Assembly (NCBI RefSeq): GCF_963666675.1
Contig: NZ_OY762929.1
Location: forward strand, 6,156,501 to 6,220,500
Direction of reading: 5' to 3'
Length of the DNA: 64,000 bases
DNA from: an uncultured Desulfobacter sp.
GTDB lineage: Bacteria; Desulfobacterota; Desulfobacteria; Desulfobacterales; Desulfobacteraceae
Every line of letters begins with the position of its first letter. Position 1 is the stretch's first letter. Both the position numbers and the translations under genes were made by a program. The notes beneath the pieces were generated by a model. That model was not told the origin of the DNA and did not search any database. It was given only the letters and a program-made list of their open reading frames with translations. This document shows positions 53,870-62,142 of the stretch, one piece after another.

Positions 53870-54717
53870 CAGTCTGCTTCTCCAAGACCATATGCGGTGG
53901 TGTATGCTTTCCAGTCCGCCATCAAGGCCCTTGTTTTTTCTCCAGGTTTACCTTCGGCGATGACGGAATCATCCACCTGGATGACGGGTACGATCTCTTT
54001 GTTGGATGCCGTGATAAACACCTCATCCATGTCGGCTATGTCTGCCTGGGGAATACAATCCAGGACAATGTCGTATTTGTTTTCCAGACGTTCCAGCACC
54101 GCATCCCGGGTGACGCCGGGCAAAATGCCCACCGGCGGGGTAATCAGGGTGGCGCCCTTAAACGCGAAAAGATTGGTGGTGGTGCCTTCGAGCAGACAAT
54201 TTTCCTTATTTTTGTATATGGCTTCAACGGCGCCCCGGCTGCGGGCCTTTTGCTGGGCAAATACGGCTGACAGGTAGTTGCTGCTCTTGGCCTCGGGGAT
54301 AAATCGTTCCATGTCCACGGTGATGATTTTGGTGCCTTGGGTGTACCACCACTCCGGCAGTTCATGCTTGGGGGTGGCCATGACCATTAGGATGCCGTTT
54401 CCCTGGGGGGTGACCCCGTCAGAGCTGATGCCGCCGGTGTAGACGATGCGGATATTCTCCTCCTGGTGATGCGGGTTTTTTTCTATGGTCTGCATCACAA
54501 TGTCACAGATCTCTTTGTTGGAATGATTCAGTTCAAGTCCGATGTGGCGGGCGGAATTTTCCAGGCGCTCCACGTGTTTTTCCAGACGAAATGGGCGTTT
54601 GTTATAGGTGATCAGAAAGTCAAATACGCCAAATCCCCTTAATACGGTGATGTCTTTGACGGAAAGCGTGGCCTCGTCTTCGGATACGAATTTGCCGTCA
54701 ATATAATAGATGTCCAT
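53869..54717 (-). CDS. Class IV aminotransferase, probable D-amino-acid or branched-chain type
   Basis: 282 residues. The fold-type IV pattern is clear: YYIDGKFV at the start, RGFGVFDFLITYN, RLEKHVERLENSA, and the PLP lysine K144 in PEAKSSNYLSAVFAQQKA. LEGTTTNLFAFKG and GILPGVTRDAVLE follow. The SNYL-xx-V-x-A-x-Q-x-A stretch resembles D-amino-acid transaminases. It is the first gene of the five-gene minus-strand operon that holds two racemases and a D-Ala-D-Ala-ligase-like enzyme, so D-amino-acid transamination is the more likely role. A true branched-chain aminotransferase cannot be excluded. Its start is 160 bases from the next gene upstream. Confidence 0.82.
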   Translation of the reverse strand: MDIYYIDGKFVSEDEATLSVKDITVLRGFGVFDFLITYNKRPFRLEKHVERLENSARHIGLELNHSNKEICDIVMQTIEKNPHHQEENIRIVYTGGISSDGVTPQGNGILMVMATPKHELPEWWYTQGTKIITVDMERFIPEAKSSNYLSAVFAQQKARSRGAVEAIYKNKENCLLEGTTTNLFAFKGATLITPPVGILPGVTRDAVLERLENKYDIVLDCIPQADIADMDEVFITASNKEIVPVIQVDDSVIAEGKPGEKTRALMADWKAYTTAYGLGEAD

Positions 54718-54875
54718 GGGTTGCTCCGTTTGTTGCGAATGTGCCTTTACTTCCGGGTAGGTCTTTGTCTGTCCGAGGCTTCAGGCGTGTTTTAATAGTT
54801 AAAAAATATAGATTATGGTGATTTGCGTCAATGAAGAATTGCCGCAAGGCTATAAAGCATATACATATATTGGGG

Positions 54876-55712
54876 TTAATTTTGATTAGATTTTATCCAG
54901 ATTTCTTCCACGCACAGCACTGCCTGCTTCTTGAAATTATGTTCCATGTTGGCACCAAAATGCCCGGCATTTTCCCCGAAAACCAGGCCTGGGTTCAACG
55001 GGCCAGTGCCCCTGGCCTTTTTGATGGCATTGACCTTTTCCCACCAGAGCGCTGCACTTGTTGTTTTATCTTCACCGAACACAAGTTCAAATCCTGATTT
55101 CTGGGCATGCTCCCCGAGAAGCTGACGGGAACAGAGCATGGAGGCGGGCGCGTCAGCGGCCCAGGGAACAGGGTAACGCGGTTCAGGTCCGGGGCCGTCC
55201 ACAATTTCATGGATAAGAAGCTTTCCTCCGGGGGCCAGCACCCTCGAAAATTCGGCAAAGGCTCTAGCTTTGTCTTCGATATTAAGCAGTACGTGCTGGC
55301 AGAGCACGGCATCAAAAAAGTTATCGGGGTAAGGTAACTCCAGCAGGGAACCTTGTTTCAGGGTTATGGTGTCGTCCTTTGCAACGCCGCACCACTGGTT
55401 TAACAGATGTGCGGTTTCAATGAAATCATCGGACAGGTCAATGCCATGGACAACAAGTCCGAAATGTTGTGCCAGAAGCCTGGAGGTGCCGCCAATGCCG
55501 CAGCCTGCATCCAGAACAGTCATGCCTTTTTCCAGTCCGGCTTTTTCCACAAGTTCGATGGTGGCAGGGGCCGCCCCCGTATGGAGCTGGTCCACCGGGG
55601 CAAGATCCCGCAGAGCGATCTGGTCCGGAATTTTGCCGGCCTTTTCAAGTCCCTGACGAATTTTTGACCCAAGATCCGGGCAGGTGTAATGGGCTTTGGC
55701 AGAATCATTCAT
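54876..55712 (-). CDS. Class I SAM-dependent methyltransferase
   Basis: 278 residues. Motif I is VLDAGCGIGGTSRLLA, then GIDLSDDFIE, LPYPDNFFDAVLCQHVLLNIED and LAPGGKLLIHEI. The pattern is close to the ubiquinone/menaquinone and glycine-sarcosine N-methyltransferase groups that act on small molecules. The N-terminal part (YTCPDLGSKIRQGLEKAG) is unlike UbiE. Cytoplasmic. It is separated from the D-amino-acid operon by 158 bases and diverges from the glucokinase gene, so it is probably expressed on its own. Substrate unknown. Confidence 0.83.
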   Translation of the reverse strand: MNDSAKAHYTCPDLGSKIRQGLEKAGKIPDQIALRDLAPVDQLHTGAAPATIELVEKAGLEKGMTVLDAGCGIGGTSRLLAQHFGLVVHGIDLSDDFIETAHLLNQWCGVAKDDTITLKQGSLLELPYPDNFFDAVLCQHVLLNIEDKARAFAEFSRVLAPGGKLLIHEIVDGPGPEPRYPVPWAADAPASMLCSRQLLGEHAQKSGFELVFGEDKTTSAALWWEKVNAIKKARGTGPLNPGLVFGENAGHFGANMEHNFKKQAVLCVEEIWIKSNQN

Positions 55713-55813
55713 ATGTTTTTCCTTGTTAACCCTCCTAAAATCGTTGAAAAAAGCCTATATTTAAAAAAAAGATCAACCGATTCATACCCTTTAATTACAC
55801 AGGTGTAAAACCC

Positions 55814-56800
55814 ATGATGCTTGCAGGAGATATCGGCGGCACAAAAATTGAGCTTGCGATCTATGCCGACAGGACAAACGTCCCGGCAAATCCGGTTCAC
55901 GAAGCCCGTTTTAAAAGTGCTGATTATCAATCTTTTGAAACCATTGTTCAAGAATTTTTAAGTCAGACCCGTCTAAAGCCCCAACTTGCATGTTTCGGGG
56001 TGGCGGGGCCGGTAACAGACGGCCATTCCCGGATCACCAACCTGCCCTGGGAAATTGATGCGGGTAAAATTGAACAGACCTGCGGCATCCCCAGTGTCTT
56101 TTTGTTGAACGATTTGGAAGCCATTGCCGTTTCCGTGCCCCACTTGGGCAATGATGCCCTTTTTACCCTGAACCCTGGGGCACCGGATCCCAAAGGAAAC
56201 AGGGCCGTCATTGCACCGGGCACAGGCCTGGGCGTTGCGTTGCTGGTCCGGGCAGGTGCCGGGTATCGTGCCTTTGCAAGTGAAGGGGGGCATACTGCCT
56301 TTTCTCCCCGGGATGCCCAGGAAGTAAAACTTCTGGAATTTTTAATCCAACGGTATGGACACGTCAGTTTTGAACGGGTATGTTCGGGCAGCCGGCTGCC
56401 TGATATTTATGACTATTTTCTGGAAAATAAAATTTTTGCCGAACCTGAGTGGCTAAGGAAAAAACTGGATGCGGCGACGGATAAAACACCGGTGATTGTG
56501 GAAACCGCCCTTGAACACAAGGCCGATATCTGTGAGGCGACACTGGACGTGTTTGTCCGCGCCCTTGGCACGATCATCGGCAATATGTCCGTGACACTTC
56601 TGCCCACAGGCGGCATCTATCTTGGCGGCGGCATACCGCCCCGCATTCTGAATAGGCTGACCCAGCCCGATTTTCTAAACCGTATCGCTGACAAAGGGCG
56701 GTTTTCCTCATTGTGCGCCAATCTGCCCGTCCATGTGATTCTCGATCCCCAGGCCGCATTGCATGGTGCGGCCTGGTATGGGTTTGAGAACGGGATGTAG
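55814..56800 (+). CDS. glk: Glucokinase
   Basis: 328 residues (starts ATGATG at 55814; the second ATG may be used). The Glk family is shown by LAGDIGGTKIELAIY (phosphate 1), CFGVAGPV, NLPWEID, LLNDLEAIA with the catalytic aspartate, IAPGTGLGVALL and SEGGHTAFSPRD. It phosphorylates glucose with ATP to glucose 6-phosphate. In sulfate reducers that do not grow on sugars it may serve turnover of storage or compatible-solute sugars. It diverges from the methyltransferase gene, with about 100 bases of shared upstream region. Confidence 0.92.
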   Translation: MMLAGDIGGTKIELAIYADRTNVPANPVHEARFKSADYQSFETIVQEFLSQTRLKPQLACFGVAGPVTDGHSRITNLPWEIDAGKIEQTCGIPSVFLLNDLEAIAVSVPHLGNDALFTLNPGAPDPKGNRAVIAPGTGLGVALLVRAGAGYRAFASEGGHTAFSPRDAQEVKLLEFLIQRYGHVSFERVCSGSRLPDIYDYFLENKIFAEPEWLRKKLDAATDKTPVIVETALEHKADICEATLDVFVRALGTIIGNMSVTLLPTGGIYLGGGIPPRILNRLTQPDFLNRIADKGRFSSLCANLPVHVILDPQAALHGAAWYGFENGM

Positions 56801-56896
56801 GGCAAAAGAGCCCCTCCTAACTATTTATTGCTTTTTTATCTTGATTTTATATAGTGGTCATTTTGTCTGATTGATCATGAATAAAGGAATGAGCTG

Positions 56897-57694
56897 ATGA
56901 TTTATATCGCGTTGTATCTGGCTGTGGGCGGTGTGGCCGGTGTGCTGGCCGGGCTTTTAGGTATTGGTGGCGGCCTTATAATTGTTCCCATGCTGACTTC
57001 GGTGTTCACCCACCAGCATGTGGCCCATGAAGTCATTGTTCACATGGCCCTGGGCACGTCGCTGGCCAGTATTTTGTTTACCTCGGTTTCCAGTATGCGT
57101 TCCCACCATAAACGCGGTGCCGTGGTGTGGCCGGTGGTATTTCGAATCACTCCGGGTATTCTGGTGGGAACATTTACAGGCACGTGGATTGCGTCCATGC
57201 TCTCCACCAATTTTCTTAAATGTTTTTTCGGCATCTTTTTATACTATGTGGCCACCCAGATGCTCATGGGCATAAAACCCAAACCCACCCGGGATATTCC
57301 GGGTACCGCAGGGATCTTTGCGGCAGGCAGCATCATCGGCGTCTTTTCAAGTCTTGTGGGGATCGGCGGCGGCACCCTGTCCGTGCCGTTTTTAACCTGG
57401 TGCAATACCAAGATTCATAAAGCCATCGGGACGTCTGCCGGTATTGGTTTGCCCATTGCTGTAGCCGGGTTTATAGGATATGTAATCAACGGGCTGGGTG
57501 TTTCGAACCTGCCGCCCCACTCCCTGGGATTTGTCAATCTTGGTGCCCTGGCAGGCATTGTTGCTGCCTCGGTGCTCACGGCACCCATTGGGGTTAAACT
57601 TGCCCACAGCCTGCCTGTGGATAAGCTCAAACGTGTTTTTGCCGTGCTGCTTTACGTGGTGGGGACCAGAATGCTGATCTCTGTGTTCTGGTGA
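56897..57694 (+). CDS. TauE/SafE-family membrane transporter
   Basis: 265 residues and about eight hydrophobic helices. Two internal repeats carry the family signature: GVLAGLLGIGGGLIIVPML in the N-terminal half and GVFSSLVGIGGGTLSVPFL in the C-terminal half. The family exports or imports sulfite, sulfonates, sulfoacetate or other organic anions across the inner membrane. In a sulfate reducer a sulfite or sulfonate substrate is reasonable but not shown. A strong bidirectional terminator follows. Confidence 0.9.
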   Translation: MIYIALYLAVGGVAGVLAGLLGIGGGLIIVPMLTSVFTHQHVAHEVIVHMALGTSLASILFTSVSSMRSHHKRGAVVWPVVFRITPGILVGTFTGTWIASMLSTNFLKCFFGIFLYYVATQMLMGIKPKPTRDIPGTAGIFAAGSIIGVFSSLVGIGGGTLSVPFLTWCNTKIHKAIGTSAGIGLPIAVAGFIGYVINGLGVSNLPPHSLGFVNLGALAGIVAASVLTAPIGVKLAHSLPVDKLKRVFAVLLYVVGTRMLISVFW

Positions 57695-57722
57695 TCTTAA
57701 TTTAATCTGCCAACCATAAACG

Positions 57723-57762
57723 AAAAAGAGGATAACCGACCGAGTCGATTATCCTCTTTTTT
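57723..57762. terminator. Bidirectional rho-independent terminator
   Basis: AAAAAGAGGATAA (57723-57735) pairs with TTATCCTCTTTTT (57749-57761) around a 13-base loop, with an A-run before and a T-run after. It serves both the transporter gene and the convergent aconitase gene. Confidence 0.95.
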
Positions 57763-57820
57763 ATCATGGCATGCCGGGGAGCACCGGCTCCCCGGCTTAA
57801 TATGCTTTAATGATCGGCAA

Positions 57821-59737
57821 TTAGCCGTTGAAGGTTGCTTTGAACTGAGCAAGCGCACCACCCAATTGCAGGGTGGGGATCACGTCTGTGTCAAACGCAC
57901 GTTCCAATTCAATTTTTTCGCCGTTGACTTCAAGGAACAGATCGCCGGCCAGGTCTGTGGCATCAAAGGATACCGTGTCGCCCTGGGTGATCTTGTCGTA
58001 GTCAGCCGGGTTTTTGAAAGTCATCGGAACAATACCGAAGTTAACCAGGTTGGCCACATGGATACGGGCAAAAGATTTAACGATAACCGCGCGGATACCA
58101 AGCCATCTTGGGCAAAGTGCGGCATGCTCACGGGAACTTCCCTGACCGTAGTTTTCAGCGCCAACGATGATGCCTTCTCCGCCTGCGTCTCTGTGAGCCA
58201 CTGCGCGTTCGGCAAAGGTGCTGTCAACCTGGTTGTAAGTGGCCTGCATTGCATACTCTTTAACATTGGAGCGCAGGGGCAGGAATACGCCGGCAGGCTG
58301 GATGTCGTCAGTACTGATGTTGTCGCCAAGTTTCAGCAGAACTTCGCCTTTTACAACGTCAGGAAGCGGAGTGAACTCAGGCAGAGCCATGATGTTGGGA
58401 CCGCGAACAACGCCTTCGGACTTGTCGGCTGTATCCGGCATGATGAAGGAGTCGGTGTCGATAACCGGCGGAATAACGTTGATGGCAATGTCTTTTTCTT
58501 CGGGAACGGTGATAACACCGGTCAGGGCACTGGCAGCCGCAACAAGCGGGCTGATCAGATGACATTGGGCATCGTCGGTACCGGAACGTTTGGGGAAGTT
58601 ACGGTTGAAGGTTCTCAGCGTGATACCTTCACTTGGGGGGGATCCGCCCTGGCCGATACAAGCGCCGCAACCATTTTCCATGATTCTAACGCCTGATTCG
58701 AACATCATTTTGATGTAACCGGCGTCAGCCAGCTGCATGGCAACGGATCTGGAACCCGGATAGAGCAAGGTGTCAACTTTAACGCGTTTGCCTTTAAGGG
58801 TTTCTGCGAAAGTCGCGATGTTTTCAAAGGAACTGTTGGTACAGGAACCGATGCACACCTGATGAATTTTAGTTCCGGCATGATCTTTAACTTTTTCAAC
58901 ATTACCCGGAGAGGGATAGATGGCGATCAGCGGTTCGATTTCAGACAGGTTGATGTTGATTTCAGCGTCGTAGGCAGCGCCTTCGTCAGCGCCCATTTCG
59001 GTGTAATCACCACCGCGGCCGCGGCTTTCCAGGAAGGCTTTGGTGTTTTCATCACTTGGGAAGATGGAGGTGGTGGCACCCATTTCAGCACCCATGTTGG
59101 TGATGGTGGCACGCTCTGTCAGAGACAGGGTCTCAACGCCCGGGCCACAATATTCAAAGATAATGCCCTTGCCGCCTTTTACGGAGACAATTTCAAGCAT
59201 CTTTAAGATAACGTCCATGGCCTGGCAGTTTTTGGCCAGCTGGCCGGTCAGGTAAACTTTAGTCACCTTGGGCATGGGCATGGTGTACATACCGGTAGCC
59301 ATTGCCAGGGCAACGTCATATCCGCCTGCACCCATGAAGATCGCACTACAACCACCGGCATTAACGGTATGGCTGTCAGCGCCAACACCGGTCATACCAG
59401 GTTTAACGAAGTTTTCCATGTTGGTGAAATGGCAGATACCTGTGCCTGGGGGGGAGAAGATGATGCCGAGTTTTGCGGCAACAGTTCTCAGGTATTGATG
59501 GTCATCCGGGTTTCTGAAACCGGATTGAAGCATACTGTGGTCAACAAAGTTTACAGCAAGGGGCTTTACCTTATCAACGCCCATGGCTTCCAGCTGAAGC
59601 ATACACATGGTACCGGTGGCATCCTGGGTGAAAGCTTCATCGATCTTGATTTTGATCAATTCCCCGGGTGCCGGCAATTCAGCGGGCTCAACCAGGTGAT
59701 CCTTGAGGATCTTATGTGTTAAACTTAAAGCGCTCAT
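57821..59737 (-). CDS. acn: Aconitate hydratase
   Basis: 638 residues, shorter than AcnA/AcnB and close to the compact aconitase/homoaconitase-like type of many anaerobes. The [4Fe-4S] ligands are visible in CIGSCTNSSFENI and NGCGACIGQGGSP. GVGADSHTVNAGG, TQDATGTMCMLQLE and the C-terminal swivel domain (GAENYGQGSSREHAALCP) are present. It isomerises citrate and isocitrate in the oxidative citric acid cycle, which Desulfobacter-type organisms use to oxidise acetate. This supports the complete-oxidiser assignment. Codon use is strongly biased, as in a highly expressed gene. A predicted promoter lies about 150-180 bases upstream. Confidence 0.95.
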   Translation of the reverse strand: MSALSLTHKILKDHLVEPAELPAPGELIKIKIDEAFTQDATGTMCMLQLEAMGVDKVKPLAVNFVDHSMLQSGFRNPDDHQYLRTVAAKLGIIFSPPGTGICHFTNMENFVKPGMTGVGADSHTVNAGGCSAIFMGAGGYDVALAMATGMYTMPMPKVTKVYLTGQLAKNCQAMDVILKMLEIVSVKGGKGIIFEYCGPGVETLSLTERATITNMGAEMGATTSIFPSDENTKAFLESRGRGGDYTEMGADEGAAYDAEININLSEIEPLIAIYPSPGNVEKVKDHAGTKIHQVCIGSCTNSSFENIATFAETLKGKRVKVDTLLYPGSRSVAMQLADAGYIKMMFESGVRIMENGCGACIGQGGSPPSEGITLRTFNRNFPKRSGTDDAQCHLISPLVAAASALTGVITVPEEKDIAINVIPPVIDTDSFIMPDTADKSEGVVRGPNIMALPEFTPLPDVVKGEVLLKLGDNISTDDIQPAGVFLPLRSNVKEYAMQATYNQVDSTFAERAVAHRDAGGEGIIVGAENYGQGSSREHAALCPRWLGIRAVIVKSFARIHVANLVNFGIVPMTFKNPADYDKITQGDTVSFDATDLAGDLFLEVNGEKIELERAFDTDVIPTLQLGGALAQFKATFNG

Positions 59738-59887
59738 TTTACCTCTCTTCGTTTATGGTTATGATCAATGCCCCGATCCAAGACAGAATTGAAAGCGTTG
59801 AAACATGCTTTCATTCCTGCTCAACCGAGGATTTAAATCTTTAATCTCCGGTAGTACGGTTGTGAGCTGCAAGTACGCCACTCATGC

Positions 59888-59916
59888 TTTTAGGATAGGA
59901 AGATGCGTTTTGTCAA
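59888..59916 (-). promoter_or_regulatory. Predicted sigma-70 promoter for aconitase
   Basis: On the minus strand TTGACA (59911-59916) and CTAAAA (59888-59893) are separated by 17 bases. The -35 is perfect and the -10 is weak. The leader would be about 145 bases. Confidence 0.4.
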
Positions 59917-60010
59917 GAAATATTAAAGATGTTAAAGATTGTTATTGTTTTTTGTAAAAAAATATGAATTCACCACGCAAACATGATGGTGTTCTTTGAC
60001 TGATTTAACG

Positions 60011-60667
60011 TCATTGGGGATACGCCATAAGCAAACGATTTTTAGGCGTGATTTCACCGGGAATTTTTTTAGTCATCACGGAATATCCTTGGCCGGCAAG
60101 CTTGAAAGCCCGCACGGCATCCACGGCTAGGGGACCGTCCATCCAGCCGTCAAGCCCGCCTGTGTCACAAAGGTCAAGATCATGGCAGCACGGCAGTACC
60201 GCAAGTTTGGCCCTGGCGGCCACGGCTTTTTCAATCACCGTATCCGTCAGCCTGCCGCAGGCATGTACGGAGACAACAATATCCCGGGGCGATAAGTCCA
60301 CCTGCTCAAGGGGCATCCGGCTGAAAAAAATTCTATCCTTTAAACGGGGCCATCTTTCGGTCAGATTTTGGGAGAGCACGGCTGCATTTTCCGGGATCTG
60401 GGTATCAACGGCCAATGCATTGGGCGAGGTATCATCTAATAGTAGTAATATGTGGGACACCAGTCCGTGGCCGCATGCCAGATCAACGATTCTGCCGCCT
60501 CGAAAATGCCGTCTGATGCGCTTTGCCACCTCCCATGCCTCGTAAAGCTCTTTTCGGGGCAGTGTCTGTGACCGGCATACCGCCCGTGCAATTTTATCAA
60601 ACAGGGTTTCCTTGGGAAATAACGCCTGCTGATGTATGGTGAGCCTGTTTTTAGAGGATTTTTTCAT
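60011..60667 (-). CDS. Methyltransferase-fold protein (METTL25/Methyltransf_32-like)
   Basis: The ATG at 60667 is preferred over one at 60706, because the longer form adds a hydrophobic stretch not expected in a methyltransferase; neither has a clear ribosome site. About 218 residues. The fold shows IVDLACGHGLVSHILLLL as motif I, ALAVDTQIPENA, and then VVSVHACGRLTDTVI and LAVLPCCHDLDLCD. The HACG and LPCCHD motifs belong to a group of methyltransferase-like proteins related to METTL25, probably acting on RNA or nucleotides. The gene stands alone, between aconitase and a divergent kinase. Confidence 0.72.
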   Translation of the reverse strand: MKKSSKNRLTIHQQALFPKETLFDKIARAVCRSQTLPRKELYEAWEVAKRIRRHFRGGRIVDLACGHGLVSHILLLLDDTSPNALAVDTQIPENAAVLSQNLTERWPRLKDRIFFSRMPLEQVDLSPRDIVVSVHACGRLTDTVIEKAVAARAKLAVLPCCHDLDLCDTGGLDGWMDGPLAVDAVRAFKLAGQGYSVMTKKIPGEITPKNRLLMAYPQ

Positions 60668-60925
60668 ATTGGAACGCACAATACAAAGATACATGAAAAA
60701 AAACAAGGACGCCTAACAGTATAATATCAGGGAATTTGCTTGACGTTAAAGGTTTATACTGAGCCGCCCAATGATTATTCTTGAATGAATTCCGGAAAAA
60801 CGATAAATATAAAGGACATCGTTACAGTCTGCAACAGGTTTTGAAAAAGCGGCTGCTGTTCCCCGTTTTCGCTTTTTTTAAAAAATGATTGATCATCAAC
60901 TCCACCCCATCGGATAAGACGCGGT

Positions 60926-62131
60926 ATGGCTGAAAAAACAGATCGCACAAAACCGGAAGCCAACATTCAGGGAAAGGGCAGCCCGCAAGTTGAGACAGGT
61001 GACTTGCGCCTGCTGGAAAATGACGAAGTATATGTAAGCCTTTTCAGGGAAAACTGTGCTGTCATGCTCATGGTCGACCCTGACAATCTAAATATCATTG
61101 ACGCCAACCAAGCGGCCCTCCTTTTTTACGGATGGACCCATGAGCAGATAATCCGAAAAAAGGCAACAGATATTAACAATATTGAAGAAAGCGTGCTGGT
61201 CCCGAAAATTAAGGAAGCGATGTATAAAAAAAACGCTCATTTTTTTACCAGCCACTGCATGGCCAATGGGAGTATCCGGGATGTTGAAGTTTATGCAAGC
61301 CCCATTATCTTAAACGGGGAAAAACGCATCCATGCCATTATCCATGATACCACCGAACGAAAAAAAGCCGCCGAGGCCATTGCCCGGTCTAAACAGAAAC
61401 TTGCTGAACAGGCCATACGCACAAACCATCTTGCCTCTCTCGGTGAACTTGCAGCCGGCGTGGCCCATGAGATTAATAATCCTGTGACCGGCATTATCAG
61501 TCTGGCAGAAGTTCTTATGGATAAATTTGCAGAAGATGAAAGGGAGAGAAAAATCCCTGAGATGATTATCCATGAAGGTGAGCGGATCAGCAAAATCGTA
61601 AAAAATTTGCTTTCCTTTGCCAAAGACAGAGACGATGATTTCACGCCGGTCTGCATAAAGGATGTGCTCAGACTGTCAGTTTCTCTTATGGAAAGACAGA
61701 TTTTAAAGGACGGCATACATTTGTCCATTAATCTTCCCCAAAGACCTTTTAGCGTCAATGGCAGAAGCCATGAACTCCAACAGGTATTCATGAATATCAT
61801 CAGTAATGCCCGTTATGCCATCAATGCCAAATACCCATATCCGGATGAGAACAAAATCTTTGAAATCCATGGAAAAATCCTGAAAATCAAAAGAAAAGAT
61901 TATGCCCGGTTAATCTTTTTTGACAGGGGATCCGGCATCCCGTCCCCGCTTCTGGACAAAATAACAGACCCGTTTTTTTCAACAAAACCCCATGATCAAG
62001 GAACAGGTCTCGGTCTGTCCATCAGCCATGGAATTATAGACAGCCACGGGGGGCGGCTCTGGTTTGAAAGCCGGGAAAACGAGTACACAAAGGTAATGGT
62101 TGACCTGCCCCTGAACATGAGTCAGCCTTAG
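60926..62131 (+). CDS. PAS-domain sensor histidine kinase
   Basis: 401 residues without a membrane segment. An N-terminal PAS domain (about 35-150: MLMVDPDNLNIIDANQAALLFYGW) is followed by a kinase core: phospho-histidine in GELAAGVAHEINNPVTGI, N-box NIISNARYAINAK, and the glycine boxes DRGSGIPSPL and GTGLGLSISHGI. It is of the NtrB group. The NtrC-type regulator follows after 11 bases, so the two form a cognate pair. It senses a cytoplasmic signal through the PAS domain; the ligand is unknown. Confidence 0.92.
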   Translation: MAEKTDRTKPEANIQGKGSPQVETGDLRLLENDEVYVSLFRENCAVMLMVDPDNLNIIDANQAALLFYGWTHEQIIRKKATDINNIEESVLVPKIKEAMYKKNAHFFTSHCMANGSIRDVEVYASPIILNGEKRIHAIIHDTTERKKAAEAIARSKQKLAEQAIRTNHLASLGELAAGVAHEINNPVTGIISLAEVLMDKFAEDERERKIPEMIIHEGERISKIVKNLLSFAKDRDDDFTPVCIKDVLRLSVSLMERQILKDGIHLSINLPQRPFSVNGRSHELQQVFMNIISNARYAINAKYPYPDENKIFEIHGKILKIKRKDYARLIFFDRGSGIPSPLLDKITDPFFSTKPHDQGTGLGLSISHGIIDSHGGRLWFESRENEYTKVMVDLPLNMSQP

Positions 62132-62142
62132 GACGAAAGCAT

